Counted from the stretch's first letter, positions 43,176 to 52,424 are shown. The stretch is DNA of 64,000 nt from Micromonospora sp. MH99 (GCF_021442385.1 NZ_MUZA01000004.1:62001-126000); one strand, 5' to 3'. A program made the numbers and translations. The notes: generated from the letters alone by a model not told the origin.

Positions 43176-44357
43176 ATGCCGGGGGAACGGTGGGTGCAGG
43201 TGCGGCGGGGCGGTGTCTACCTCCTCGGTTCGTTGCTGCTGGGGGTCGCCACAGTGCTCGCACTGCCACTGCTGTGCGTTCCACGGCTCGCGCGGCTCTG
43301 GGCGGACTGGCACCGTGACCGCGCCGCCCGGCTGCTCGGTAGGCCGTTGGCATCGCGTCCGGCCCAGGGCGCGTCGAGACGCCGCGCGGCCACGAGCGGC
43401 ACCTCCCACGCCCTGCTCTGGCTGCCGGTGAACGCCGTCACCGGAGGGGCTCTCGGGCTGCCCGCCCTGCTGTGCGTGGGCAACATCGTGGTCGCCGCCA
43501 TCGCCACACCCCTGTGGTGGGCGTTCGCGCCGGAGGCCAGGCCACGGTTGTTCGTCGACGTCCCGGTGACCGGCTGGACCACCGCCCTCACGCTTGGCCC
43601 ACTCCAGATCCTCCTGCTCACCGCGCTGGCCTACCTGGGCTTCCCGCCGTTCGCGCGCGCGCACGCCCGGATCTGCCTGGCGGTGCTGTCGCACTCGACG
43701 AACGAACAGCTCGCCGAGCGGGTTGCCGTGTTGACCCGCACCCGCGCGGACGTGCTCGACGCACACGGCGCGGAGCTGCGCCGCATCGAACGCGACCTGC
43801 ACGACGGCACCCAGGCCCGGCTGGTGGCCATCGCGATGCGGCTGGCCGTGGCCCGACAGGCTCTCTCCGACAATCCGCGCGACGAGCGGTTCCTGGAGGA
43901 CCTTCTTCGGGAAGCACACGAAGGAACCGAGGAGGCGATGACCGAACTGCGCGACGTGATCCGAAGCGTCTATCCGCCGATCCTCGCGGACCGCGGGCTC
44001 GACGGTGCCCTGACGGCCCTGACCACCCGCTGCGCCGTGCCGACCCGGCTGGACATCGGCGACCTCGAACGGGTGCCGCCAGCGGTGGAGGCCGTCGTCT
44101 ACTTCGCCGTCGCCGAGGCGCTGACCAACGTCACCAGACACAGCCACGCGACCACGGCCGGCGTACGGGTCAGCCGCGCGGCGGACAATCTGTCGGTGGT
44201 GATCACCGACAACGGCACCGGCGGCGCCGACGATCGGCGGGGCACCGGCATTGCCGGGATCCGGCGCCGGGTGCTCGCGCTCGACGGCACTGTCGACATC
44301 GACAGCCCGGCCGGCGGGCCGACGACCATGACCGTGGAGCTGCCGTGCGGGTGGTGA
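43176..44357 (+). CDS. NarL-type sensor histidine kinase
   Basis: 393 residues from ATG 43176 (AAGGAC about nine bases before). Three to four membrane helices in the first 160 residues (GVYLLGSLLLGVATVLALPL, LLCVGNIVVAAIATPLWWAF, ILLLTALAYLGF) with little extracellular domain suggest sensing in or at the membrane. The dimerisation box is RRIERDLHDGTQARLVAIAM with the phospho-His, then a HATPase with AEALTNVTRHS and DNGTGGADD, GTGIAGIRRR. The response regulator gene overlaps by 13 bases. Confidence 0.9.
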   Translation: MPGERWVQVRRGGVYLLGSLLLGVATVLALPLLCVPRLARLWADWHRDRAARLLGRPLASRPAQGASRRRAATSGTSHALLWLPVNAVTGGALGLPALLCVGNIVVAAIATPLWWAFAPEARPRLFVDVPVTGWTTALTLGPLQILLLTALAYLGFPPFARAHARICLAVLSHSTNEQLAERVAVLTRTRADVLDAHGAELRRIERDLHDGTQARLVAIAMRLAVARQALSDNPRDERFLEDLLREAHEGTEEAMTELRDVIRSVYPPILADRGLDGALTALTTRCAVPTRLDIGDLERVPPAVEAVVYFAVAEALTNVTRHSHATTAGVRVSRAADNLSVVITDNGTGGADDRRGTGIAGIRRRVLALDGTVDIDSPAGGPTTMTVELPCGW

Positions 44358-45004
44358 TCGCCGAAGACAACGTGCTGCTGTCCACCGGACTGGAGCTGCT
44401 GCTGGGTCGCGCGGGCTTCCAGATCGCCGCCGTCGCCGAGGATGCGGCGGGCTTCCTGACGGCCGTGCGGGAGCACCGGCCCGACGTCACGGTCGTCGAC
44501 GTCCGGCTGCCGCCGTCCTTCCGCGACGAGGGAATCCGTGCCGCCCTGCAGGCCCGGCGGGAGTATCCCGGCCTTCCGGTCCTGGTGCTGTCGCAGTACG
44601 TCGAGCAGCAGTACGCCGCCGAACTGCTGGCCACCGCCGGCGGCGGCGTCGGCTACCTTCTCAAGGACCGCGTCAGTCGCGTCGACGAGTTCGTCGACGC
44701 GCTGCGCCGCGTCGCCGCCGGTGGCACGGCAATGGACCCCGAGGTGATCGCGCAACTCGTCCAACGCGCCGGTGACCCGGTCGCCGCCCTCACCCCCCGC
44801 GAGCGCGAGGTACTCGCGTTGATGGCGCAGGGGCACGACAACAACGCCATCGCTGAGCGGCTCGTCGTCACCGACAACGCCGTGCACAAGCACATCGGCA
44901 ACATCTTCGCCAAGCTCGGTCTCGCCGTGGCCGACAGCGGGCACCGCCGCGTCCTCGCCGTTCTCGCCTACCTCAACGCCGGGGGCCAGGTGGGCGATCG
45001 CTGA
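44345..45004 (+). CDS. NarL/LuxR-type response regulator
   Basis: 219 residues, GTG 44345. Receiver with acidic pocket VVIAEDN, phospho-acceptor Asp in TVVDVRLPP, and Lys in YLLKDRVS; LuxR helix-turn-helix LTPREREVLALMAQGHDNNA and the recognition helix DNAVHKHIGNIF. Pairs with the kinase upstream. The convergent ABC exporter that follows, and the dyad upstream of that exporter, make it the likely target. Confidence 0.9.
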   Translation: MRVVIAEDNVLLSTGLELLLGRAGFQIAAVAEDAAGFLTAVREHRPDVTVVDVRLPPSFRDEGIRAALQARREYPGLPVLVLSQYVEQQYAAELLATAGGGVGYLLKDRVSRVDEFVDALRRVAAGGTAMDPEVIAQLVQRAGDPVAALTPREREVLALMAQGHDNNAIAERLVVTDNAVHKHIGNIFAKLGLAVADSGHRRVLAVLAYLNAGGQVGDR

Positions 45005-45026
45005 TCCGGCCCGGCTGAACCCCTCG

Positions 45027-47630
45027 TCACTCCCGCCCGCCGATCGCGTCGATCAACGCCTGTCGCATCGCGTACCGGGTGGCCATCCTGATCGCTCCCC
45101 AGGAGAGCGCGATGGTGAGCGCCACGATCGCGATGAGCCCGGTGAGCGAGATGCGGGGAACGGGCGACCTCGTCAGGCCCAGGCTGATGCCGATCAGCGG
45201 TGGGACCGTCGCCAGCAGACCGAACAGCAGCGTCGAGAAAATCACGATCCTGGCCTCGCCGTTCATCATCGCGCGGAGCTGGTCCCGGCTGGCGCCGATG
45301 AGTCGCAGGCTCGCGAACTCGCGAACCCGCGCCGCTGTCGCCATCACCAGGGTGTTCACCACGGCGATCGCGATGTAGCCCAGCAGCACCGTCTGGAACA
45401 GCAGGTTCAGCGCCCAGTCACCGGAGCCACCGGACCCCGACGTGGTCAGGAACGCCTCTCGGTCGCCGACCTGGACCGTCGGGTAGCGCTCGACGGCGCC
45501 CCGCAGCGCACCGGTGAGCGCTGTCGGGTCGGTCCCGTCCACCGACCTGATCAGCACGGCCGAGGACACCCGCGCGGTGGTGTGGGCGACGACCAGGTCG
45601 TGGGGCAGGGTGACGTCCCCGAAGCCCAGGCCGTTCTCGTAGATCGCGACCACCCGCGGCGTGACCACCGTGCCGTCGCCGAGCCGCAGCTCGACCGTTT
45701 CGCCGACCTTCGCCCGGACGGTCTCCGCGACGATTCGGCTCAGCGCCACCGCATCGCCCCGCAGTTCCGCGATGTCCCCCTCGTTCACCCCGAGATCCAT
45801 GGTTTCGGGAAGCCGTTCGGGCGTCACACCCTGGGCGGCGAAGACCTTGGTCGAGGTGCTGTCCTCGGATGGGAAGGTCAACAGCACCCGCATCCGGGCC
45901 ACCGGCGTGGCCACGGCGACACCGGCCACGCCCCGCACCGCGTCCACGACCTCCGGGGACACCCCGGCACCGGACGACGCGGTCACCACGTGGTCGGCCC
46001 GCAGGCCCTCCTCGATCTGGTGCTGCGCCCCCGCCATCGTCGTGGAGGCGCCGAACACCTGCACGGCCGCCAGGGTCACGCCCATGGCCAGCGGTGTGGT
46101 GGCCGTACTGAGCCGCCGCCAGTTGGCCCGCGCGTTCGTCTGCGCGAGGAAGCCGCTGGCCGTGGACTGCCGGTTCAGGCCCGAGCCGAACAACGCGAGG
46201 GCGCCCCGGAGCAGCAGGGGTCCCAGACAGCCGAGCGCCACGACGAACAACAGGACCGCGCTCCCGGCGGTGTCGGCGGCCGAGTCGCCCGGCGCCGCGA
46301 CATTGCCCCAGGTCAGCAGCAGCCCGAGCGGGATGAGCAGGACGCCGACGGCCACCCGCACCCGGCCGAACTTCTTCGGCTCGATCGCGGCGTCCCCGAG
46401 CGCCTCGACAGGGCTGACCCTGGCCAACCGGCGGGCCACCAGCCAGCCAGCGAGCCGGGCACTGAGCACGCAGAGGACCAGCGACGCCAGGACGGGCAAC
46501 AACCCCACCCGCATCTGGAAGTCCGGGGGCATCACTCCCGCGAGGACGAACACACCGCGCATCACGAACGCGAGCAGCACGCCGGGAATCGCGCCGACCA
46601 CGGCGCCCACCGACGACACCACTGTCATCTCGGCGCCGATCATCCGGTGGATCTGCTGCGGCGTCGCGCCGATGGCCCGCAGCAGAGCCAGTTCCCGCCT
46701 GCGCTGCCGCACCGACAGCGCGAGGGTGCTCGCCACCACGAACACCACGATCAGGACCATGGTGCCGCCGAACGACGCCGCCGTCTCGACCACCAGGCTG
46801 CGGGCGTCACCGACGTCCAGGAACTCCACATCGCCGCGTCCCGCGCCGGTGTGCGCCACCACGCCCGGCACGGCCGCCGTGATGCGCTCGGCCAACTGCT
46901 CCGGGACGACGCCGGGCGCGGCGAGCACGCCGATGGCGTCCACCCGGTCCGGACGCCCGGACAGCGTGGTCGCCTCGTCGTCGGTGACGAACACGGCGGA
47001 CTGCCGGTCCAACCCGTCCCCCGGTGCGACGGCGAGGCCCACCACCCGGTACGAGGACGGGAGCGAGCCGACCACGAGCTGCACCGTCGCGCCGAGCGAC
47101 ACGTCGCCGCGCGCGGCGAGGTCGACGTCGAGCACCACCTCGTCGGGCGCGGAGGGCGCGTGGCCGTCGCGCAGCCGGAACGGCCCCAGCGCCGCAGCGG
47201 ACCAGCCGTGCCCGAGCACCGGGAAACCGTTCGGGCCGGCCACCGTGTGGCCGTCCGGGGCCAGCAGACTCACCTCGACGTTGACGTCGCCGATGGCCGC
47301 CCGCACACCGGGCACCGCGGCGACGGCGGCCACCTTGTCGGCGGGCAGCGTGACCCGCTCGCTGTAGCGGACCTCGGCGGACTCGTCCAGCCAGAACGAC
47401 TGCGCACCGCCGAGGAGCACCGCCGCGCCCCCGTACCGCTCGGGGGTCACGCCGGTGCCGAGCCCGGACACCAGCAGTATCCCGCAGGCGGTGATCACCG
47501 CCGAGCCCGCGACGATCGCGATGAAGGAGCCGACGAAACCGCCCCTGCGCCCCTTGATCGTGCTCCACGCCAGCGACAGGTCCCTGGGAAACGGCACCAC
47601 GGCACGGACCAGCCGCCGCAAGCGGCGCAT
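45027..47630 (-). CDS. FtsX-domain ABC transporter permease
   Basis: 867 residues from ATG 47630-47628; GTGs three and six bases earlier are possible. Two FtsX domains with four helices each, separated by two large extracytoplasmic regions (residues about 60-250 and 520-730). FVVASTLALSVRQRRRELAL and LLRAIGATPQQIHRMI are typical. The start overlaps the stop of the ATPase gene (TGATG). Such MacB-like exporters in actinomycetes often handle peptides or cell-envelope compounds. Confidence 0.9.
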   Translation of the reverse strand: MRRLRRLVRAVVPFPRDLSLAWSTIKGRRGGFVGSFIAIVAGSAVITACGILLVSGLGTGVTPERYGGAAVLLGGAQSFWLDESAEVRYSERVTLPADKVAAVAAVPGVRAAIGDVNVEVSLLAPDGHTVAGPNGFPVLGHGWSAAALGPFRLRDGHAPSAPDEVVLDVDLAARGDVSLGATVQLVVGSLPSSYRVVGLAVAPGDGLDRQSAVFVTDDEATTLSGRPDRVDAIGVLAAPGVVPEQLAERITAAVPGVVAHTGAGRGDVEFLDVGDARSLVVETAASFGGTMVLIVVFVVASTLALSVRQRRRELALLRAIGATPQQIHRMIGAEMTVVSSVGAVVGAIPGVLLAFVMRGVFVLAGVMPPDFQMRVGLLPVLASLVLCVLSARLAGWLVARRLARVSPVEALGDAAIEPKKFGRVRVAVGVLLIPLGLLLTWGNVAAPGDSAADTAGSAVLLFVVALGCLGPLLLRGALALFGSGLNRQSTASGFLAQTNARANWRRLSTATTPLAMGVTLAAVQVFGASTTMAGAQHQIEEGLRADHVVTASSGAGVSPEVVDAVRGVAGVAVATPVARMRVLLTFPSEDSTSTKVFAAQGVTPERLPETMDLGVNEGDIAELRGDAVALSRIVAETVRAKVGETVELRLGDGTVVTPRVVAIYENGLGFGDVTLPHDLVVAHTTARVSSAVLIRSVDGTDPTALTGALRGAVERYPTVQVGDREAFLTTSGSGGSGDWALNLLFQTVLLGYIAIAVVNTLVMATAARVREFASLRLIGASRDQLRAMMNGEARIVIFSTLLFGLLATVPPLIGISLGLTRSPVPRISLTGLIAIVALTIALSWGAIRMATRYAMRQALIDAIGGRE

Positions 47631-48457
47631 CACCACTCGCCCAGGTGCGTCATGCGCGAGGCGATCTGCTCCGGAGTCGGTCGGTTCAGCTCGCCCGCGA
47701 GCCTGCCGTCGGCCAGAAACAGCACCGAGTCGGCGTAGGAGGCGGCGACCGGGTCATGGGTGACCATCAGCACCGTCTGCCCCATCGCGTCCACGACGTC
47801 CCGCAGCAACTCCAGAACCCGTTTGCTGGAACGGGTGTCCAGCGCGCCGGTCGGCTCGTCCGCGACCACCACGTCCGGACGGGTGACCAGCGCGCGGGCG
47901 ACAGCGACCCGCTGCTGCTGACCGCCGGACAGTTCGCTGGGGCGCCGCCTGTCGTACCCGCTGAGGCCCACCGCGGCCAGCACCTGGCCCAGCCACGTCT
48001 TGTCGGTCTTCCGGTCCGCCAGCCGCAACGGCAGCGTGACGTTCTCCTCCACGGTCAGCGCGCCCAGCAGGTTGTACGCCTGGAACACGAAGCCGATCCG
48101 ATCGCGCCGCAGCTCGGTCAGCTCGGTCTCCGACTGCCGGGACACGTCCGTGTCACCCAGCAGGACCCGGCCCGACGTCGGCCGGTCCAGACCGGCCGCA
48201 CAGTTCAGAAACGTGCTCTTGCCGGACCCGGAGGGGCCCATGACCGCGGTGAACGTGCCGCGCGCGAAGGCGGCGGTCACCGCGTCGAGTGCGCGTACCG
48301 CGGTCTTTCCCGACCCGTACTCCTTCGTCACCGCATCCAGGCGCACCGCGTACGGCGATGTCCTGGAGGTCGGTGTCGCCGCAGTGGCCGGCGAGCCGCT
48401 CCCACCGGTCTCGGCCGGCGCGACGTGCCGTCTCGACAGGCCCCTCGTTGATCTCAT
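47630..48457 (-). CDS. ABC transporter ATP-binding protein
   Basis: 275 residues from ATG 48457-48455. Walker A GPSGSGKST, Q-loop QAYNLLGALT, signature LSGGQQQRVAVARAL, Walker B VVVADEPTGALD and the His switch VTHDP. LolD/MacB-type. The first 45 residues are Arg/Ser/Thr-rich and probably disordered; a longer frame upstream is unlikely. First gene of the exporter operon. Confidence 0.9.
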   Translation of the reverse strand: MRSTRGLSRRHVAPAETGGSGSPATAATPTSRTSPYAVRLDAVTKEYGSGKTAVRALDAVTAAFARGTFTAVMGPSGSGKSTFLNCAAGLDRPTSGRVLLGDTDVSRQSETELTELRRDRIGFVFQAYNLLGALTVEENVTLPLRLADRKTDKTWLGQVLAAVGLSGYDRRRPSELSGGQQQRVAVARALVTRPDVVVADEPTGALDTRSSKRVLELLRDVVDAMGQTVLMVTHDPVAASYADSVLFLADGRLAGELNRPTPEQIASRMTHLGEW

Positions 48458-48500
48458 GCCGTCCGACGTTAGGTTTCCCGGCGGCCTGGATCGATACCCC

Positions 48501-48521
48501 GTACTCCCGGACGTCGAGTAC
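48501..48521. promoter_or_regulatory. Dyad upstream of the ABC exporter
   Basis: GTACTC (48501-48506) and GAGTAC (48516-48521) are perfect inverted arms around nine bases, 44 bases upstream of the ATPase start. A candidate site for the neighbouring response regulator. Confidence 0.45.
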
Positions 48522-48741
48522 AGCTGGCTGTAGTGCCGTGCAGCGGTAAGGCTCCGAACCACCCGACACGTTCGCATCTGCACGATGTCACCGCTGCGCC
48601 CCGGCGTCCAGGGGCCGCGGTGGAGGTGAGCAGGGGCAGACGACTGCTGATCAGGCAGGGGCCGGCGGAGTACGAGTACCTAGGGAAAGCTGGGTATTCC
48701 CGCCCATCCATCGGTCGCGGGCGACGCAAAGGATGGTTCGC

Positions 48742-49314
48742 ATGCGAAGGACACTGATTGTGGTGACTACCGTGATTCTGGGGCTGGTGTCGGCAGGCGT
48801 GCCGGCGGCGGCGCAGCAGCGGCCACGAGGGATTCCGGACAGGGTCATGTTGCAGCCTGACGATCTCGGCGGGGCCGTGCCCGGGCCGGTGGAGGACGGT
48901 CTGGTGTGGTCGCTACTACCCCAACCATGCTCGGACACGCCGGTGCCGCAGCCGTTCACGAGTCGCTCTCAGGCGGCCGATCTCGGTACCCGTTTCCGAA
49001 TCTACGAGAACGTCGCCCGGTACCGCGGCGATGGGGCACACAGGTACGTCACCGAACTGAAGGAGCAGCTCGCCCGGTGCGGGGCGGGCGGCGACGAGGA
49101 GGGCTTCGACCCGGTCGCCGAGGACCACCTCGGGCCGGACACGGTGCTGTTCCTCGGCACCTACGACGAGGGCGACCGCTACGTCGGCTATGTCGCCGCC
49201 GCGGTCGGCCACTACGTCGTGGTGGTCATGATGTCGGATTCGTACCTGGGCGCGGCCGACCTGACCACGCTGAACGGGCTGGCCAGTGCCGCGATAAACC
49301 GAGCAGCGGGGTGA
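48742..49314 (+). CDS. Secreted protein of unknown function
   Basis: 190 residues from ATG 48742, with AAAGGA eight bases upstream; an ATG nine bases earlier has no spacing. Signal peptide MRRTLIVVTTVILGLVSAGV, cleavage near AAA/QQ. Two Cys (in QPCSDTP and ARCGAGG) may pair in the exported form. YVGYVAAAVGHYVVVVMMSD near the end resembles the sensor-like domains of actinobacterial secreted proteins. Function unknown. Confidence 0.7.
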   Translation: MRRTLIVVTTVILGLVSAGVPAAAQQRPRGIPDRVMLQPDDLGGAVPGPVEDGLVWSLLPQPCSDTPVPQPFTSRSQAADLGTRFRIYENVARYRGDGAHRYVTELKEQLARCGAGGDEEGFDPVAEDHLGPDTVLFLGTYDEGDRYVGYVAAAVGHYVVVVMMSDSYLGAADLTTLNGLASAAINRAAG

Positions 49315-49373
49315 GGCGGGGAGGCGAGGGCCTCTGGCCGCAACCACGGAACGTCCCCTGGCAACCGTCAGCG

Positions 49374-50450
49374 TCACCGCTGACTGGCGGATATCCCCTT
49401 GATGAGGCAGGTGGTTCCGTCCGGGCGGGTGAGTGGTGCCGACTGGTATCCCTCGCTCTGGTAGAGCGCGATGTTCCGCAGGCTCTTCGCGCCGGTGAAC
49501 AGCACGATGCGACGGCAGTCCGGTCGGGCGCCGGCCTCGGCGATGCGGAGCAGCCACCGACCCAGCCCACGCCCCCGCAGATCGGGCACGACGGCGAGCC
49601 GACCCACCTGCCAGTCTGTGCCATCGCGACGGGCCCGCACCATGCCCAGCAGTCGGCCGTCCAACCAGATGCCCGTGGTGTGCCAGGTATCCAGCCAGCC
49701 GCGCACCTCCTCCAGCGACTCGTGCAGGGCCGGTACGGCCATCGTGTCATTGGCGACGGCTTCGTCGACCCAGCAGCACCGCTGCAGCACAGTGACCTCG
49801 GGCGCGTCGTCGGGGGTCAACCGCCTCGCGTACGACCCCGGCAATGGTCCGGACAGTGTCCCGGCCCGTCCGCGTTCACGCAGTGGCCGCAGGGCGTGGG
49901 CGACCCGGACCAGTTCGTCCACCAGCCCGACACCCGCCGTGTCGCGGACCGGGTCGGAAAGCAGCCGTCCACTTTCCACCGCGTCACCGATGCGAATCGC
50001 GACGGTGGCGCCCAGGGGAACCAGGCGGAGCGTGGTCACCACCTGCTTGGCATGCTGAACCGACCGGGTGCCCGCCGACGTGTTGCCGTAACTGACGAAG
50101 CCGATCGGCTTCCATGCCCATTCGCGGCCGAGGTAGTCCAGCGCGTTCTTCAGCGTCGCCGGCATCCCGTAGTTGTACTCCGGCGTGACTGCGATGAACC
50201 CGTCCGCCGCGTCGACGATCGCGCTCCACCGACGTGTGTGCTCATGCTGGTAGACACCCGACGACGGATGCTCCTCCTCATCGAGGAACGGCAGGTTCAG
50301 TTCGCCGAGGGCCACCGGTACAAGCTCGACGCCGAGTGCGGCGGCACGGGGGGTGGCCGCTTCGATCAACCACTGCGCCACCAGGGGGCCGAGGGCACCC
50401 GGGCGGGTGCTGCAGATCAGTACGAGGACACGCGCCGGTTTCGTTGACAT
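49374..50450 (-). CDS. NADPH-dependent FMN reductase fused to a GNAT acetyltransferase
   Basis: 358 residues in one uninterrupted frame, ATG 50450-50448. Residues about 1-195 are a flavodoxin-like reductase (VLVLICSTRPGALG, VTPEYNYGMPATLKNALDYLG). From about 205 on is a GNAT domain: ARRLTPDDAPEVTVLQR, WQVGRLAVVPDLRGRGLGRWLL with the acetyl-CoA loop, and RNIALYQSEGYQ. The usual length of each family alone is about 190 and 150, so the two are both complete. It faces a MarR gene 31 bases away, which should regulate it. The combination suggests reduction followed by acetylation of a compound, for example a nitro or quinone drug, but that is inference. Confidence 0.85.
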   Translation of the reverse strand: MSTKPARVLVLICSTRPGALGPLVAQWLIEAATPRAAALGVELVPVALGELNLPFLDEEEHPSSGVYQHEHTRRWSAIVDAADGFIAVTPEYNYGMPATLKNALDYLGREWAWKPIGFVSYGNTSAGTRSVQHAKQVVTTLRLVPLGATVAIRIGDAVESGRLLSDPVRDTAGVGLVDELVRVAHALRPLRERGRAGTLSGPLPGSYARRLTPDDAPEVTVLQRCCWVDEAVANDTMAVPALHESLEEVRGWLDTWHTTGIWLDGRLLGMVRARRDGTDWQVGRLAVVPDLRGRGLGRWLLRIAEAGARPDCRRIVLFTGAKSLRNIALYQSEGYQSAPLTRPDGTTCLIKGISASQR

Positions 50451-50491
50451 GGAAACGAAGGGTAGATGCTAGGTTGATTACATGTCAACGA
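50441..50491. promoter_or_regulatory. Inverted repeat covering two divergent start codons
   Basis: TCGTTGACAT at 50441-50450 is exactly mirrored by ATGTCAACGA at 50482-50491, so both genes begin with the same ten bases. Smaller dyads TCGTT/AACGA (50441-50458) and GTTGA/TCAAC (50473-50489) sit on each start. Plausible MarR operators that also block translation-start regions. Confidence 0.45.
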
Positions 50492-50964
50492 GTGGGCCGG
50501 CCGGGGCCGTAGGTTGGTTGAACGCCGATGAGGAACGGGCGTGGCGGGCGTTCCTGCGGATAGTGGTCGCCGTCCAGACCGGCACGGCCCGCGACCTGGC
50601 CGCGATCGGGCTCTCCGAACCGGACTACGAGGTGCTGAGCACCCTCTCGGAGCGGCCGGACCACACCAGCACCCTGGGGGAACAGGCCGACAAGATGGGC
50701 TGGTCGCGCAGCCGGCTGTCCCGGCACGCCACCAGAATGGAGGGACGCGGCCTCTTGAGGCGCACACCTGACCCGGCCGACGGCAGAGGCTGTTTCCTTG
50801 TCCTCACCGAGCAAGGTCTGGACGCACTCGAAAACGCCGCACCGGCCCACGTTCAGTCGGTACGACGTCACTTCATCGACCGGCTCACCCCAGACGACCT
50901 CGCCGCCATCGAACAGATTGCCCGGAGGCTGGAAGAACCCCCAACTGGCGGTCAGGGGCGATGA
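50482..50964 (+). CDS. MarR-family transcriptional regulator
   Basis: 160 residues, ATG 50482. TLGEQADKMGWSRSRLSRHA forms the recognition region and RRTPDPADGRGCFLVLTEQG the wing. It belongs to the group of MarR regulators paired with a divergent reductase. Ends just before a strong hairpin. Confidence 0.9.
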   Translation: MSTSGPAGAVGWLNADEERAWRAFLRIVVAVQTGTARDLAAIGLSEPDYEVLSTLSERPDHTSTLGEQADKMGWSRSRLSRHATRMEGRGLLRRTPDPADGRGCFLVLTEQGLDALENAAPAHVQSVRRHFIDRLTPDDLAAIEQIARRLEEPPTGGQGR

Positions 50965-50973
50965 CCGGTCACC

Positions 50974-51000
50974 GGCGGGACAGGTATCCCCTGTCCCGCC
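50974..51000. terminator. Bidirectional hairpin
   Basis: GGCGGGACAGG (50974-50984), five-base loop, and its complement (50990-51000): 11 bp perfect stem between the convergent marR and propeller genes. Confidence 0.65.
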
Positions 51001-51065
51001 TCCGCCACCAGCACGGCATCGGACCCGCCGCACGCGGTGGTGACCTGTCCATCCGGGACGATCCG

Positions 51066-52424
51066 CTAGCTGCCGGCCTGGTCGTGTGGGACGGTGACGG
51101 TGACGGTGCAGCCGACCGGCCGCCCGATCTCGTCGTGGCCGGCATACGTGAGGTGGTACACCCGGTCCCCGCCGTTTCCGGCACGTTCGGCCCGTAGCGC
51201 GCCGCCCGTGTCCGGCACGCCGACGGCGAAGCCACTGACGTCCGTGGCGTCGCCCCCGGTCAGGCCGGTCAGGGTGAACGCGTTCGGGCCGAGCACACCG
51301 TCGTGCAGGTCCACGGTGACGTTGACGTCGACCATCTTGTGGTTCGGCGGCCACAGGACCGGTCGGTCCGCCGCACAGTCGAGCTGCCGTACCGGCACGG
51401 GCTCCGCCAGGGTGGCGGTGGCGTGCCCGATGGTCGCGGTGAGCCGACCCCCGGCCTCGTAGTACATGTGCGCGGTGCGCCCGTCGAAATAGAACGTCGG
51501 CGCGGCCGAGCGGCCGAGGTCGGGCGCGGCGGTCATCGAGTCGTGTACGACGCCGAGGTGCGTCTCCTGGTCGAAGTCCTGCCCGACGTCCACCGCGTGC
51601 ATGTTGCCGTCGGCGGCGTGGTAGATCACCAGGTTGCGATCCTTCCAGCGCAGAAAGAACGGCCCCGAGGCGTTCGGGCCCTCGATGCCCTGCGGGGTCA
51701 CGAGCGGTTCGGGCTGGATGGCCCAGGTCCGCGCGTCGGTGGAGACCGCCCAGCGGATCCGTCGCGACACCGGTCCGGTCGGTCCGGGCAGCGCGGCGGT
51801 CGGATTGTCCATGAAGACCATCAGGTACCGGCTGCCCAGACGGGGCACGGACTGCTCGAAGACCCGGGCGTAGGAGGTCTCGCCACCGGTGGAGTCGTTG
51901 CGGCTGACCGCCGTTCCGCCGTAGTCGAAGTGGATGCCGTCGTCGGAGGTCGCGTACCGGGTGATCGAGTTCTCGCCGTGGAAATAGAGGAAGAGCTTGC
52001 CCTCGCCCTCGATCCACACCGCGTGGGGTGAGGAGATGTGGCTGACCGTCGGGTAGTACGGCAGCCAGGTGTTGCCGATCAGGGGGTTGGCGTCGTACTC
52101 CGTCCACGGGCCGTTGATCGAGTCGGAGTACGCGAGGGCGATCCCGCCGGGACGCTCGTGCGGCGCGTAGTACAGGTAGTAGGTCCCGAGCGGGTTGGGA
52201 AAGTAGTCGGCGGCCCGGATGACGCTCGGGAAGATGAACTCGTTGGTCGGGTTGTAGGCGAGGGCGCCCTTGTCGAACGCGGTGCCCTGGTAGGTGAACT
52301 GGGGAAAGTCGAGCGGGGGTTCGGCGGCTGCCGGCCGGACGCCGGTCACGGCGGCGACGATCAGGCCAGCACTGGCGGCCGCCAGCACAGCGCGTCGGGA
52401 CGACGGGGTGGATGGTCTCGTCAT
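51066..52424 (-). CDS. Tat-exported five-bladed propeller protein, putative glycoside hydrolase (GH43/GH32-like)
   Basis: 452 residues from ATG 52424-52422 with GAGGAAG upstream. Twin-arginine signal (SSRRAVLAAASAGLIVAAVT). Then blades with GTYYLYYAPHERPGGIAL, AYSDSINGPW, YPTVSHISSPHAVW, FLYFHGENSITRYATSDDG and FFLRWKDRNLVIYH, the pattern of GH43/32/68/130-type sugar-processing propellers. A C-terminal domain (from about 350) starts VLWPPNHKMVDVNVTVDLHD, seen on many secreted actinobacterial proteins. Its divergent promoter has a LacI operator at the start site, so it belongs to the same regulon as the downstream importer. The substrate is probably the polymer or glycoside that feeds that importer. 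Catalytic residues were not assigned. Confidence 0.75.
   Translation of the reverse strand: MTRPSTPSSRRAVLAAASAGLIVAAVTGVRPAAAEPPLDFPQFTYQGTAFDKGALAYNPTNEFIFPSVIRAADYFPNPLGTYYLYYAPHERPGGIALAYSDSINGPWTEYDANPLIGNTWLPYYPTVSHISSPHAVWIEGEGKLFLYFHGENSITRYATSDDGIHFDYGGTAVSRNDSTGGETSYARVFEQSVPRLGSRYLMVFMDNPTAALPGPTGPVSRRIRWAVSTDARTWAIQPEPLVTPQGIEGPNASGPFFLRWKDRNLVIYHAADGNMHAVDVGQDFDQETHLGVVHDSMTAAPDLGRSAAPTFYFDGRTAHMYYEAGGRLTATIGHATATLAEPVPVRQLDCAADRPVLWPPNHKMVDVNVTVDLHDGVLGPNAFTLTGLTGGDATDVSGFAVGVPDTGGALRAERAGNGGDRVYHLTYAGHDEIGRPVGCTVTVTVPHDQAGS

Noticed and set aside
42800..43177. Longer 125-codon minus-strand frame upstream of the ribosomal protection gene
   Set aside because: The upstream part is Arg/Ala/Gly-rich with no start signal; only the last 30 codons, behind AGGAG, are kept as a possible leader.
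45582..47738. A 718-codon open frame antisense to the ABC permease
   Set aside because: It is His/Arg/Gly/Asp-rich, has no recognisable domain and mirrors the codon bias of the permease gene on the other strand; the permease has two clear FtsX domains.
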